Shown in pieces: positions 8,642 to 18,801 of a stretch of 64,000 nucleotides of DNA. Source of the DNA: Undaria pinnatifida. Taxonomy: Eukaryota; Sar; Phaeophyceae; Laminariales; Alariaceae. The first letter of the stretch is position 1; each line of letters starts with the position of its first letter. The position numbers were made by a program, and so were the translations under genes. A model generated the notes under the pieces. It was not told the origin of the DNA and made no database searches. It was given only the letters and a program-made list of their open reading frames with translations. The DNA lies in contig JABAKD010000008.1 of NCBI GenBank assembly GCA_012845835.1, positions 14,135,501 through 14,199,500 of the forward strand, in the 5' to 3' direction.

Positions 8642-10200
8642 ACACGCCCCTCTCTCACACCAAAACTATCCCCCACCCCCTCCCCCCCCCGCACCGGGCG
8701 CGTGTTTGGCAGTCTCCTTGCGCGTCGTTTAACAACCCAACACCCTCCCTCTGACTGACAAGTCTGATCGGCTGAGCGCTCCCCCCCGTACCGCGTTGTT
8801 ATCAGTGTGTGAGACGAAGCCATGAGGAGATTAAATTATCACGTGATCCCAACGATCGACGTGTATCTTCATTGAATCGCAACTCCGTCACGCTCGTTAA
8901 TCAGTTAAGATCCCCTCTTCGCCAAAGTCAGCTGTTCATGCGGCATTGCCGTACCAATGACGGCCTTGTCGTCGTTTGTTTTGTTGTCGTTTTAGTCCCT
9001 TACCCGTATTTCGTAGCAACGCCGACAAAAAATCGAAAACCACGCTACCCCCCCTCCCTAGCTACGATGATACTCGGTTTTGTTTGCCCATGTAGAGTGC
9101 GCGGCATTTTTGTATTAGTCCAAGTTTTGCGTCGGTCAATGACCACGACGATGGCCCACCGTGGTCGTCTCGAGGGGTGCTTCTGAGGGGCGAAGATGGT
9201 AGACGATGGAAAAGGGCAGACGATAGCCGCCGACGTCGTTAGGGAACCTGATCTGGTTCTGGTTGTTGCGTTGTTACAAAGAATACAATCAAAATGCCAG
9301 TTTTCGTCATTAAAAATTCCGTTCTTCGAGACACTGCTGTCTGCCGTGGATGCGGCTGTTGCACATGTTATAGCGGCGCAGGGGAGAGCCATCACACGCT
9401 GTTATCTTCCTGAATATTAGTAGTATTAATAGCATAGAAAATTTACAAGCTGGAGGGCCCATAATTTCCCCGTATCCATACACAACGCTAATAATGCTTC
9501 GCTGTACACAACGCTAATAATGCTTCGAAAAACAGCATACACAACAAAAAATCACATAATCAGTCGAGAAACGAAATATCGAAGCAATCTGTGGAACGAA
9601 CGCGCTGGCAACAGTGGACGCGACATCGCGACTGGCGGCGTTACTTCGTACTACTACCACATATGCTATGGTTTTTCCACACACATATATCATGTCATAC
9701 TTTGCACACACGTGAAAACGAGGGGTATACCCATCCTCTCGCGAAAAAAGAATGCCCCCCCCCTGCTCCTCCCACGCGGTCGGGGCTATATGTTGACCCC
9801 ACATTAACCCACTTTGTATTTACACTCTTCGTTTGGACAGCACGTACAGCGCGTATTTATAGTGGAACGACCAAGTTAACACTGAGGCGAAAGTACACCT
9901 GGATACCTACTACTCCACGACGACTAAAAGGGAAACAACGACGCCAGCGAAAACGTCCTTAAAAGGTGCAATATCATCGTCACTTTTTTTACGATACAAA
10001 GATTGATCAAGGGTAGATACAGTCGTCGCCTGTTACACCAAAAAAACGTCTAGGGCCTACAAAGAAATGCACTCGTCCCCGTTCGAAAGAAAACATCACT
10101 TGGGTAAACATATACATTCGTCGTCTTCAACAAAAAATACCGAAAGCATCAAGGGTGTATAAATCCACTCGTCAACTTTTACAATAATAACATATCAAGG
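8642..10200. other. Gene-poor stretch, unit 1
   Basis: Starts with a C-rich tract (8668-8691) and contains a 26-bp direct duplication (9479-9527). A frame of 125 codons at 8809 begins with GTG and overlaps a minus-strand frame at 9045-9395; neither has a good start or survives unchanged in all copies. No gene is called. Counterparts are 32058-33615 and 55525-57080. Confidence 0.45.
9479..9527 (+). repeat. 26-bp direct duplication, unit 1
   Basis: TACACAACGCTAATAATGCT plus TCG occurs at 9479 and again at 9505, separated by CTG. Confidence 0.75.
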
Positions 10201-10472
10201 GGCAACTATGGTCGTCACCTTTTGCGACGAAAAAAACTCAAGAATACACACGCTCTGGTCAACTTTCACACAACAAATAAAACCTCAAGGGTGTACCTAC
10301 ACTCGTCGTCTTTCACAGCACAAATATCAAGACAGGGTAACTATGGTCGTCACCTTTTGCGACGAAAAAACTCGAGGATACACACGCTCTCGTCAGCTTT
10401 CACACAACAGATAAACCTCAAGGCTGTATCTACACTCGTCATCTTTTACAGCACAAATATCAAGACAGAGGG
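10201..10472 (+). repeat. 135-bp tandem duplication within a wider degenerate repeat field, unit 1
   Basis: Two copies start at 10201 and 10336, each with ACTATGGTCGTCACCTTTTG and CGACGAAAAAA followed by CACACGCTCT. They sit in a field (about 10080-10700) of looser repeats built on CTCGTC-TCTTTTACA and ACAAAAATATCAAG. Short ATG frames across it follow from the repeat and are not called as genes. Confidence 0.75.
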
Positions 10473-10851
10473 TTAAATATCCTCTTGACCTTTCACAGCA
10501 AAAACATCAAGGCTAATTATACACACTCGCCCGAGTCCTCTTTTACAGCACAAATATCAAGAGGAAGGGTAAATATCCTCTTGGTATTTCCAATACAAAA
10601 ACATCAAGGACAAAGGCTAAACGCACTCGTCATCTTTTACATCACAAAAATCAAGGGTAAAATTTCCTCGCGAGCTTTTACAACAAAAACATCAAGGATA
10701 ACGCTACAGAGTAGTCGTCACGTATTCTGCCAACCCTTATGACAGTGCTCAACCGATTGGCGGCCAACACGCCACTCCCAAGCATAAAAAAAAAAACGTT
10801 TTCCCGCCCCAATCCCTGCTTTTTGTCCTCTTTCTAAATTATAACAACACC

Positions 10852-11070
10852 ATGGCTATGAGGCGTTTTGGTAACGTGCAACGCCATCGCCGCCGCCACC
10901 ACCCCCACCACGGCGAGAATGTCGACATTCTTAAGACGGCACCAACCCGCATTGCTATAGAAGGAGTGAAATACCATACAGTAGCACGGCAAGAAATGCC
11001 CCCCCCAAAACCGACTGCATATCATACCAGGTACCGCACAGATAACTCTTTATACAACACAGTCTGTTAG
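10852..11070 (+). CDS. Possible small basic protein (ORF E), unit 1, 72 codons by a shifted end
   Basis: An ATG in good eukaryotic context (CACCATGG) follows an AT-rich box (AAATTATAACAACACC). The protein is rich in Arg and His near residues 10-20 (His-Arg-Arg-Arg-His-His type) and has a Pro/Lys/Tyr-rich second half. Units 2 and 3 have one more A near 11053, giving a stop at residue 68, so 67 residues is the likelier length. No family is recognised. It could equally be a chance frame; the good start context and preservation in two copies are the only support. Confidence 0.35.
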   Translation: MAMRRFGNVQRHRRRHHPHHGENVDILKTAPTRIAIEGVKYHTVARQEMPPPKPTAYHTRYRTDNSLYNTVC

Positions 11071-11390
11071 TACCACGTTCTCTGACCGGGACGTAAATAT
11101 TGTAGCTTACGAAAACTTGCAGCAGGGCAGATCTCTACGCGATGAACCCAGGAACCGCGGAAGGCCCGTGGTAAACTGTGGGTCAGAGCAGCGCGGCAGA
11201 TTTACGCACAGCCGTGACTGTCCGAAACAGATGCGACCTCAAATACGTGGTATCACACGCAAAAAAGGGACTATAACAGCAGTACGGCGGGGAAGACCCT
11301 ATAGATCTACACCTCTTGGGTTTAACGCTGGCGGATAGCGTTAGCGCTAGTTCTAGCGATAATGTTAGCGTTTCTAGCCTAGGCGCCCTG

Positions 11391-12139
11391 TTACCAGCAC
11401 CCTCCCCCGTACGCCATGGGGGGCTGGCTGTACATACCCCAGCCACTTGGGTGTCCCTCGCTAGGGAGAAACGGGTGTTGCTGCCATTGCGGTACATCGG
11501 GAAGGCATGTGCTACCCACCACGGCCATGTTTCCGCTGTACGCCGTGTGTAACGGCTGCTCTGGCAGCACTTGCGCAGGGTAATTCGCGTCTCCCCCGTA
11601 CTGCTGCGCCGGCAGCTCCATGCATGCACCTTCAGAGTGTTCCCCGTACGTGAAACGGTGTGGTTGCATGTGCGGCAGCGTCGAAGTACAACACATGTCC
11701 ATACCATTGCCGACTTCGTGTCCGGAAGCCTGGGGGTGCACGTACTGCATCGATGTCTGATGCTCTGCCTCATACTGGCAGACTGCTTCGGGGACCCAAC
11801 CCTGATCACCCTGCTGCTGCTGTTGCTGCTGCATTGGCGGGGATGTAACCGGGTAACATGTCCCACGAACATCTACCAAGCATTGACCAGGGTGCACCGC
11901 TGCACCGCCGGCACGGGGCACAGCGCCGCAGCAGGTTGTGTCGAGCACTGCTGGACCCCCAAGTCCGGTCCCTCGGAGCGTTTGCTGTCCCCCGTGCTCT
12001 CGGAGCTCTCGAGTTGACAAGTACTGACAGAATCATGGGAGCCACCATGAACACAGCCGTGCTGCTCTGCCAGCGCTTTTCCGGTATACATTTCGAGGAA
12101 GGTGATTTCCGCGGCATCCAGGGTGTCCGACCCACACAT
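11391..12139 (-). CDS. Gene C: Gln/Pro/Cys-rich protein, unit 1 (one frame break)
   Basis: Same gene as the open copy at 34805-35554. One base is missing near 11900 (CACCGCTGC here, CACCTGCTGC in the other copies), which splits the frame into two overlapping halves. The missing-base reading is favoured because both other copies agree. No family recognised. Confidence 0.55.
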
Positions 12140-12151
12140 TTTCTGGGTGAA

Positions 12152-12176
12152 GGGAGGAGGGAGGAGGGGGGCGGGG
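12152..12176 (+). other. G-quadruplex-type motif upstream of gene C, unit 1
   Basis: Four G-runs, GGG-AGGA-GGG-AGGA-GGGGGG-C-GGGG, fit the usual G3+/N1-7 pattern on the plus strand, i.e. the template strand of gene C. Its complement is the pyrimidine tract directly 5' of the gene C ATG. Run lengths vary between units. Confidence 0.6.
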
Positions 12177-12552
12177 TCGGGTTCGGAACGGGCGGGGAGA
12201 CGGGGGGTGATAATGTCTTGTTTGAGATAAATTGGGAAGGGTGTAGCGTGACGTTAAGTAGTTTCGTGCCAAAATGCTTCATGGATTCGTGTGTTCTTTT
12301 GCCCGATGCGGGCTGTTGTTAAAATCGGTTCGCTGTATCGTAGCATCCTCGATGAGATGGACAGCGAAAACGCCAGTCAATTTCGTGCCAATGCAAGCGA
12401 TCTTCTTGGTTGGTCTAGATTTCACTTCTCGAGATACATGGATGCACGATTTGTACGGCTGTTTACGAACACGCCAACACTGCTGTGATTCCTGTGAAAA
12501 TCTATGAAAACCAGGATATCTCGGCGGGTATGATTAGCCCTTCTTGAAGCGC

Positions 12553-12818
12553 GCTACGATCGAGGTGAATCATTTTTTTTCTCCAAGTTTTCCTCAACTT
12601 GGGAGCTTAAGACCTGTTCTCGACCAAAAACTGATTTGAAAAGGAAAACAAAACTGCTGCCGGGTGAAAAATCCCATGGCTTAGGTACACAAGTAGAAAT
12701 TATGCATGAAAAAAAATGGCCTTATGTTTTTTTTTTTCCCGACGATTTTGGGTTAAGGAGCCCGGTCATTTTGCAGAAACCATTTTCAGACGAAAAGTGC
12801 TACCTCTATAAATCGTAG
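12553..12818 (+). mobile_element. MITE-like element, unit 1 (about 266 bp)
   Basis: Begins GCTACGATCGAGGTG and ends CCTCTATAAATCGTAG, near-inverted ends of the form GCTACGATAGAGG. Inner landmarks are shared in order with two inverse-oriented elements at 18188-18474 and 18491-18754: TTGGGAGCTTAA (18491 element only), GGCTTAGGT or CCTAGGT, and GGGTTAAGGAGCCCGGTCAT. No transposase is present, so it would be non-autonomous. I could not define target-site duplications. Confidence 0.65.
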
Positions 12819-13954
12819 AAAGCGTCTCTCGAACAAGCATAATGTCACGAATAATGACGAAAAACAAAAACAAAAACACGAGACGTTTCACAAAACTATA
12901 ATCCTGTACTCTAATGATATAGTACACTCAGTTGTCACGAAACACGATAAAATAAAAAAAGTCTAAAAACCCCCCTGAAAACCAAAATTGACGTCCAATA
13001 TTGTGACGAACGAAAAACCGATTTCATTGATTCATAGATTTGGTAGTCGTGCGTCGGAATGTCATTTCACCAAAAAGTCAAGCTCAAAAACATCTTGGTT
13101 TGTTTTGTATTACGATTGGTGGTTGGTTGCTTGCGTTCGCTAGTATAGGAAGAGTGACCGTGTGTGAATATATCAAGCAAGGAACATCAAGGTGTGAGCA
13201 CCCTGCCGCGGAGTGGAACGAAAAAGCCAAAACAATTTCAAATGGGATGTAATGTAAGCCGTGCTTGGGCGAACCTGGACAGGGGTATGTAAGAAGCGAG
13301 GAGATAGCAGACAAAGCAGCAACTAAAACACTCGACTTATCAAAACAACAGCAGTGCTGCTTTATTTTCGCGGTCTATCGCAGCGCATGTTGTGCACAAG
13401 AAATACTCAGGAGAGATGTCATGAGCTGTGTAGGGGCGTATACGTCTCTGATCGAGCTCGGGCAAGTATCTATTAATAGTACCTAAATCCTCGAATCGAT
13501 TTTTGATTGAAATAGACAATGCGCATCGACTCTCGCCGGGGTATGGTAAGGAAGGTGGCCACTTGATCGCGGAAGAATCAGGGCAAGGTACACAAACATT
13601 GCTTTCGAATGGCAATCATGGTTATTAGACGTGTATGCTCTGTCCGAAACACCCGATCGAAGGCACAACTGGGCACCACCCACGTCGCAACTGATGCCGC
13701 TGCCATAAGCGCAGGACCTGCAGACAAGCTCGCCTTGAACCCAAGATGTGGTCGAGTACAGAAGAGGATACATGCGAAATGGTATGTTTTTGTTCTGGAA
13801 AGATCATACACCGTATCATCCCCGTACCAATCAAGGGTGCACGATTGTGTCTATACCTTTCCCTTGCCAAACCTCAAACCCCCAGAACAGCAAAAAACCG
13901 ACTCCAGAATCGATTGACAGGATAGATTCGAGAGACCAAGCAAAGTCACAGGAT
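12819..13954. other. Stretch without a supported gene, unit 1
   Basis: AT-rich to about 13020, then mixed. A 70-codon frame at 13040-13252 is unchanged in all three units but begins with TTG. Minus-strand frames at 13483-13870 lie in a region that changes by indels between units. No gene is called. Counterparts are 36241-37382 and 59700-60839. Confidence 0.45.
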
Positions 13955-15127
13955 TCACACCTTCGTTAACACCGCCGCCCGATTGTCGAGGTTCTCGATG
14001 ACCAGTACAAACAACTTCTCGGCGATGTTGTCTCGTTCTGCCACCTGCTTTTCAAGCGCCTCCGCCTCCGCCCTTGCCTTCACAGCCACCGCCGCCAACT
14101 CCGCTGCCTCCGCCATCAACACCTCCGCCAGCTCCGTCGCCGATTTTTCAGGGCGAGCTTGTTGATCACCCAAATCTTCCACAGCTTTCGCCGCAAGACT
14201 TCGCGTGTTGTCAAGGCGCTTTCCGGCCGCCTTCGATCTCCTGAACTTGTTGACCAGCGGGAGGAGATAGCTGCTGAGCCGCGCTCGCGCGAGAGCCTCC
14301 CGACTTGTGGTGATATCGCTCAGCGTTGTTATTGCCGACGGAGACGATGATGATGATGGCGGCTCTGACACCGTGGCTATCGGCGATGGTGCTGCCGCCA
14401 CCACCTCCTTTTCCTCCACCTCCACCGAAATCTGAATTCCAGCGATCGTCGGCCTGGATCTCCTAAAGTTCTTGACGAGTGGCAGGAGAAGACTGCCTAG
14501 CCGCCTTCGTGCGATAGCCGGCTGATTATTGATTCGACCGCCCTCCGTTTCCACTAACGCCGCTGATGACGGTTCCGCGACCGTTTCGATCGACGACGGT
14601 GCCACCACCGCCACCGCCACCTTTGCCGCTGCTACCGCTATCTGATTGCTCGAACCCACGTGTTCCGTAGGACGAGTAGCCGCCGGGTGTGTGGCCTGGT
14701 TCTTGTTGTCTGCGGAAGACTCGTCTGGAGCTGCATCCACCGCGGCGACCTGCTGCTCGTGTTCGGCAGCCGCCGCCACCGCTACCGCCACTGGTACTAC
14801 CTCGTTGCTCGAAACGACGACATCTGTACGACGTCGAGTGGTCGCAGGGTCAGCGGTCTGATTTCTGTTATCCGCGGCGGAAACCTTATCTTGAACCTCG
14901 CCTACCACCTGGGTGTGGACGGCCGTGTTACGCCTCGCCCCCTCGGCGCTGCTTGCGCGCCCTCTCTTTATTTTTTTCTTGTGGCGCCGGAGCTCTGACT
15001 GATTTTTCATACCGCTGACCCAGTCGGCAGTGGCGGGCACGGATGTCGCGGGTGATGATGCTTGCCGTGGTGGGGACTGAGGGGGTTGGAGGGGCCTTCC
15101 GTTACGGTGAATCCCGTGTGGTGGCAT
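13955..15127 (-). CDS. Gene D: Ala/Val-rich protein with internal duplications and C-terminal coiled coil, 390 residues, unit 1
   Basis: Same gene as 37383-38558. A local pair of indels (one A fewer near 14968, and bases in the CTCGCC run near 14935-14945) changes about 16 residues in the basic cluster but restores the frame, so this copy is open throughout. The form in units 2 and 3 is preferred because those two agree. Confidence 0.65.
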   Translation of the reverse strand: MPPHGIHRNGRPLQPPQSPPRQASSPATSVPATADWVSGMKNQSELRRHKKKIKRGRASSAEGARRNTAVHTQVVGEVQDKVSAADNRNQTADPATTRRRTDVVVSSNEVVPVAVAVAAAAEHEQQVAAVDAAPDESSADNKNQATHPAATRPTEHVGSSNQIAVAAAKVAVAVVAPSSIETVAEPSSAALVETEGGRINNQPAIARRRLGSLLLPLVKNFRRSRPTIAGIQISVEVEEKEVVAAAPSPIATVSEPPSSSSSPSAITTLSDITTSREALARARLSSYLLPLVNKFRRSKAAGKRLDNTRSLAAKAVEDLGDQQARPEKSATELAEVLMAEAAELAAVAVKARAEAEALEKQVAERDNIAEKLFVLVIENLDNRAAVLTKV

Positions 15128-17235
15128 ATTTGTCGCTCGCTCCCTGCAAGCCAAGCCAAAGCACAGCCAGGTGGAAGCAACGGGGGCCAAGCATTGCACT
15201 GTGGTGTCAAACGTATGGTTTTATTGCGGGCGAGCGTCAACAAAAACTCAGCCGCTATTTCTACACGCTGTTTTTTAAAAGTCGACGGTTGATGCTTTTT
15301 TGGCTACTACTGATGCTGCGTTTGCACTAAAAATAATCCTCAAGTAATACGTATATTTGTTGTACCATCTGGAGTGGTCTATCTATAGTCTACAGAAAGT
15401 GCGGTTTGCTCACAGGATAACCCCACCCTAAGTGTCACACGTACAGTATGTACGGCATAGTGATGAAACACGAGGCACAACTGTTAACAGCCAGCGCTGC
15501 GGGACAGCACAAAACAGCACGACGAAACGACCCACCTGCTGCTACACCCTCCCGAGCAAGGAGTGTACAATATTTAATCAAGTTATTTAGTTGATTTGCC
15601 GGGCAGCCTATATACGTACGGTAAGACTGCAACAAGCAACATCGGATCGTTTCCATTTTCCCATCTGCTCGATCGAAAGGAGAAAGCGGCACCGTTCGAA
15701 ACACACCCAGACAACACAATGAAAACACGGCGACATCAAACACTGAATGTCTACTGTGCGTCATCCAATTGGCCGATCAAGGTGCGAGCGACACATACAT
15801 ATGCCATCCACGCTGTAGCTCAGTCGAGACCGACGAAGTACAGGTGCTATTATAGACTAGGTGTTTGTTGTTTCATATTCCTAATCCACGCGCACGATTA
15901 CGTCTCGTGCGAGTATATACTCTGCAAAGGTGTCGCCAGGGCTACAGCTACCACGCCTCGTCTGGCTACTGCGGCCAGGCGGATACCAGCAAGGATCACA
16001 CCTCATACTTGTCGAAGCGAAGGGCGGACGGAGGAGTGGGGTGCGACATAGCCTCGTTCTGCTGTCGATTGGCAAAACTCATCCGCCTCGCCTACCTGTG
16101 ACATTCTGGTACACGATACGACTTGTACACTCGTACACTCGTACACTCGAGCTATGACTGTTGATACGAGTATAGTATCGGTGCGAGTCGGGGTCGTTCA
16201 TTTCTCACCGTCGAAATCTCGTACCCGTGTTCACCCCGACGCTGTATGTACGTGGCGCCGAAGAACTTGATTGGCGAACCTAGTGTCTGAGCGAGACTTC
16301 GGCGGGGATCGGGATCGAAACTAGGTGCTTACTGCTGCTACTGCTGCTACTGCGTGCCGAGGACGCGAGGTGCTGGGGTGTGTGCTCTGCGCGGCGTGAC
16401 CGAGAAGTAGAAGAACGTTGAAAAAATGCGGCGTGATTATAGTCTATCCACTTTGTTTTCGAAACGATTGGTCCGTTCGTCGGTACAATATTTTTTGGCC
16501 GATCTTGATTATTAATAGAAGGGGGCGATGATACGACTGGTACGACACGAGAGATCGGTGTCTCGACCAACGTAGTTATAGTATACAAACCAGTACACGG
16601 GGACGTATCATGGACATCGTCATCGATGAGAGGAAGAATGAGGGGGCTTGTTATATCTAACCCACTGTGCCATGTGGCAAGGTTCTGAATTGCATTCGGA
16701 ACCCATGCTGTGCTGCAGTGCCTCTGCGCTGCCTCTGCGCTGCTGTGCTGCGCTGTGCGCGACATCTCAGTTGAAGGGGTTTTAGGTATACCCTACACGG
16801 GCATAAATGTAAGGATAATCTTAGAATCAATACCAATAGTCTGTCGGTTCCTATGCTTCAGGCCAAAGTGGTATGATATTTCTCTAACAACGTACTGCCA
16901 CCTTTCTCCTTGGGCAGTGGGTGTACTCAGTTTGTGCATGGCCGTAGTCGTATGACCATAGACCCTCACATCTCCCTACTATGCCGGGACGGAGCACCCG
17001 ACCAACCAGGCAGACATTGCTTGCACCAAGCGCGAAGCGCCCCGTGAGGTGTCTCGGCGAGTCGCATGGAGTGTGAGGGGCGGTAATTAATGTACATGTG
17101 CAGAACACACAACAACACACATACATTAACGATCTAGTCTACACCCCCTGGTGCGTTTCACTACTCGTGCTATACGTATAGACTATCATACCTGGTACTT
17201 GTTATTTTGTACGCGAGGTACTGCTGAAATGTCAG
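15128..17235. other. Stretch without a supported gene, unit 1
   Basis: A plus-strand frame at 15596 (187 codons in units 2 and 3, 151 here) begins with TTG and has no recognisable content; a minus frame overlaps it at 15435-15764. Short repeats include three GTACACTC steps at 16127-16150 and GCCTCTGCGCT steps near 16719-16741. No gene is called. Counterparts are 38559-40672 and 62016-64000. Confidence 0.45.
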
Positions 17236-17466
17236 ATGTGTTTGCCATATTCCGATAACCACTCTGCGAGCACTGCTGCTGTACATTCACTCCATCTTCC
17301 ACCCAGGATGTCTTCGTACAAGTCGAAAAGTTTTCCAGTGTCATCAACGTTTTTGTTTACACACGAGACTAGTAGCAACAGCTACAATAGTAGTTGTAAC
17401 GCGAATAACTACAACGGTGACTGCAAGGACGAGAAAAGGAATCGATGCTTCAGGACCCTTTTGTAA
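17236..17466 (+). CDS. Weak candidate: Ser/Asn-rich small protein, 76 codons, unit 1
   Basis: ATG frame with a second in-frame ATG at codon 25. The C-terminal half is rich in Ser, Asn and Cys and ends in a basic stretch (Asp-Glu-Lys-Arg-Asn-Arg). The frame is unchanged in unit 2 (40673-40903). No family, no promoter signal and a low-complexity composition; a chance frame is quite possible. Confidence 0.22.
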   Translation: MCLPYSDNHSASTAAVHSLHLPPRMSSYKSKSFPVSSTFLFTHETSSNSYNSSCNANNYNGDCKDEKRNRCFRTLL

Positions 17467-17617
17467 GCGAAATCGTTAATGATGAAATGCCAGACTTCAA
17501 ATTGAAGTTAAAATGTTAGACTAGTCTAGAGAAAAACCCACAACAACGAAAACGATTTTTAAGCCTCTGGCCGAAATCAGTCCAAAATCACACATTTTTA
17601 AACATCTCAGGGTCAAA

Positions 17618-17850
17618 CACTCCCCCCCCGCCCCCCCCTGACACAAGCAAACAGCGGGAAAAATTCTCTCCCCCCCCCTCCCCCCCCCGTCTGCCCCTCC
17701 CCAAGCACAAACCAACTAACGTCGAGTACCCCGTCTCCTCCTCAGCCCAGTCCACCTAACGGCAAGTATCTTACTTCCCCCGTCCCCGATCCCTCATACA
17801 GGTACTAAGCCAACTGTCGCCAAGTCCCCCCCCCGCCCCCCTGCTAAGCA
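17618..17850. repeat. C-rich pyrimidine tracts, unit 1
   Basis: Several runs of 7-9 C (near 17623-17639, 17671-17690, 17827-17840), otherwise unremarkable. The same tracts at 41058-41283 in unit 2 differ in run length, as expected for polymerase slippage or homopolymer miscalls. Confidence 0.7.
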
Positions 17851-17866
17851 CGAACTGCGAAACATC

Positions 17867-17968
17867 TGGTACGGATTAGGGGGATTCGAACTCCCGATTG
17901 ACCTTGGCTATTGAACCAGGTAGTACAATAGTTGGCTAGTGCGAGGTCTACCACTGGATTGACCGGGA
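17867..17968 (-). tRNA. tRNA-like sequence or tRNA relic, unit 1
   Basis: On the minus strand an A-box-like CCAGTGGTAGA is followed about 60 bases later by AGTTCGAATCC, a near-perfect B box / T-loop. The sequence then runs CCCCTAATCCGTACCA, with a CCA end. The acceptor strand does not pair with the 5' region and one T-stem pair is mismatched, so I cannot assign an isotype. It is most likely a degenerate tRNA or a tRNA-derived promoter relic. Confidence 0.3.
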
Positions 17969-18187
17969 CGTGTTCGGTCGAATAGTGTACAACATTGCTT
18001 AGCTACTATCATCATACTTGGTTCTACTTGGTATGAAATACGAACATGGTGTGTGGTTTCAAGCAGGTAGTTGTTGACGTTGACGTACGAAGTGAGAGAC
18101 TTGATGCGAACGTACAATGCTACCTACCTCGGAATGGAATCGTCAGGTGTAATCGATGCTCCCTCATCTAGAGCAGTAGAGACGCGT

Positions 18188-18474
18188 GCTACGATAGAGG
18201 CGTTGATAATAGCACTTTTGGCTGAAACGTTTTCGGAATGACGGGACTCCTTAGCCCTGCCTTCAGCCCAAATCGTCGGAATCATGTCTAATTATGGCCA
18301 AGTACGCGTTTTTCGTTTTCACCTAGGCCACGTGTGGGATTTTGTTCATTTCGGTCGGCAGCACGTTTCTTTTTCCAAAGTAGTTGTTGGGGTAGTAAAT
18401 ACTCTACAGTTTGTTTCTCAACAAGCAAGAAGGAGCCTTTGGAAAAGATTGGCGTGCCTCTGCAGTACCGTAGC
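18188..18474 (-). mobile_element. MITE-like element, inverse orientation, first of a pair, unit 1
   Basis: On the plus strand it starts GCTACGATAGAGGCG and ends CAGTACCGTAGC. It contains the complement of the family core (ATGACGGGACTCCTTA) and a CACCTAGGCCA segment matching the GGCTTAGGT region of 12553-12818. Diverged from the other members. It is separated from the next element by only 16 bp. Confidence 0.6.
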
Positions 18475-18490
18475 ATTAGCACCGACGCAT

Positions 18491-18754
18491 GCTACGATAG
18501 AGGGGTACACCTTTTTTTGGGCTTTTTTGGCTCTTTTTGTTTCTGAATGACGGGACTCCTTAACCCAATATATCGTAGGAAAACATGTTTTTTTGCCTGA
18601 TTTTTGGTGCATACCTAGGCTACGGGATTTGTTATTAACAATTCAGTGTGTTAGCAGTATTACTTTTCTCAAAATCCGTTTTTGGGAGAGTTCTTTTTTT
18701 TTAAGCTCCCAAATTGAGGATCCTCAAAAAAAAGTGGTTGAACACCTCTACCGT
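18491..18754 (-). mobile_element. MITE-like element, inverse orientation, second of a pair, unit 1
   Basis: Starts GCTACGATAGAGGGG and ends CACCTCTACCGTA on the plus strand. It carries ATGACGGGACTCCTTAACCC, ATACCTAGGCTA and TTAAGCTCCCAAATTGAGGA. The last matches CCTCAACTTGGGAGCTTAA of 12553-12818 in inverse orientation, making it the closest relative of that element. Confidence 0.65.
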
Positions 18755-18768
18755 ACTACTATTAACCA

Positions 18769-18801
18769 GTACTATTAGTACTAATATAGTACTAATAGTA
18801 C
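18769..18801. repeat. 13-bp inverted repeat next to the MITE pair, unit 1
   Basis: GTACTATTAGTAC, spacer TAATATA, then GTACTAATAGTAC: a perfect inverted repeat of 13 bp. The unit 2 copy (42215-42246) has GTACTATAGTAC in the left half, one base shorter, so the symmetry is weaker there. Confidence 0.65.

Noticed and set aside
9045-9395. Cys/Trp/His pattern on the minus strand resembling a LIM or PHD finger end
   Set aside because: Only one Cys-x-x-Cys with a nearby Trp-His is present, the partner cysteines do not fit either finger, and the frame is broken by indels between units.
12636-12818. 60-codon frame with many Lys and Phe
   Set aside because: Lies wholly inside the MITE-like element and is not conserved in its other members.
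13040-13252. 70-codon frame unchanged in all units
   Set aside because: It begins with TTG; preservation is expected because the whole unit is nearly identical between copies.
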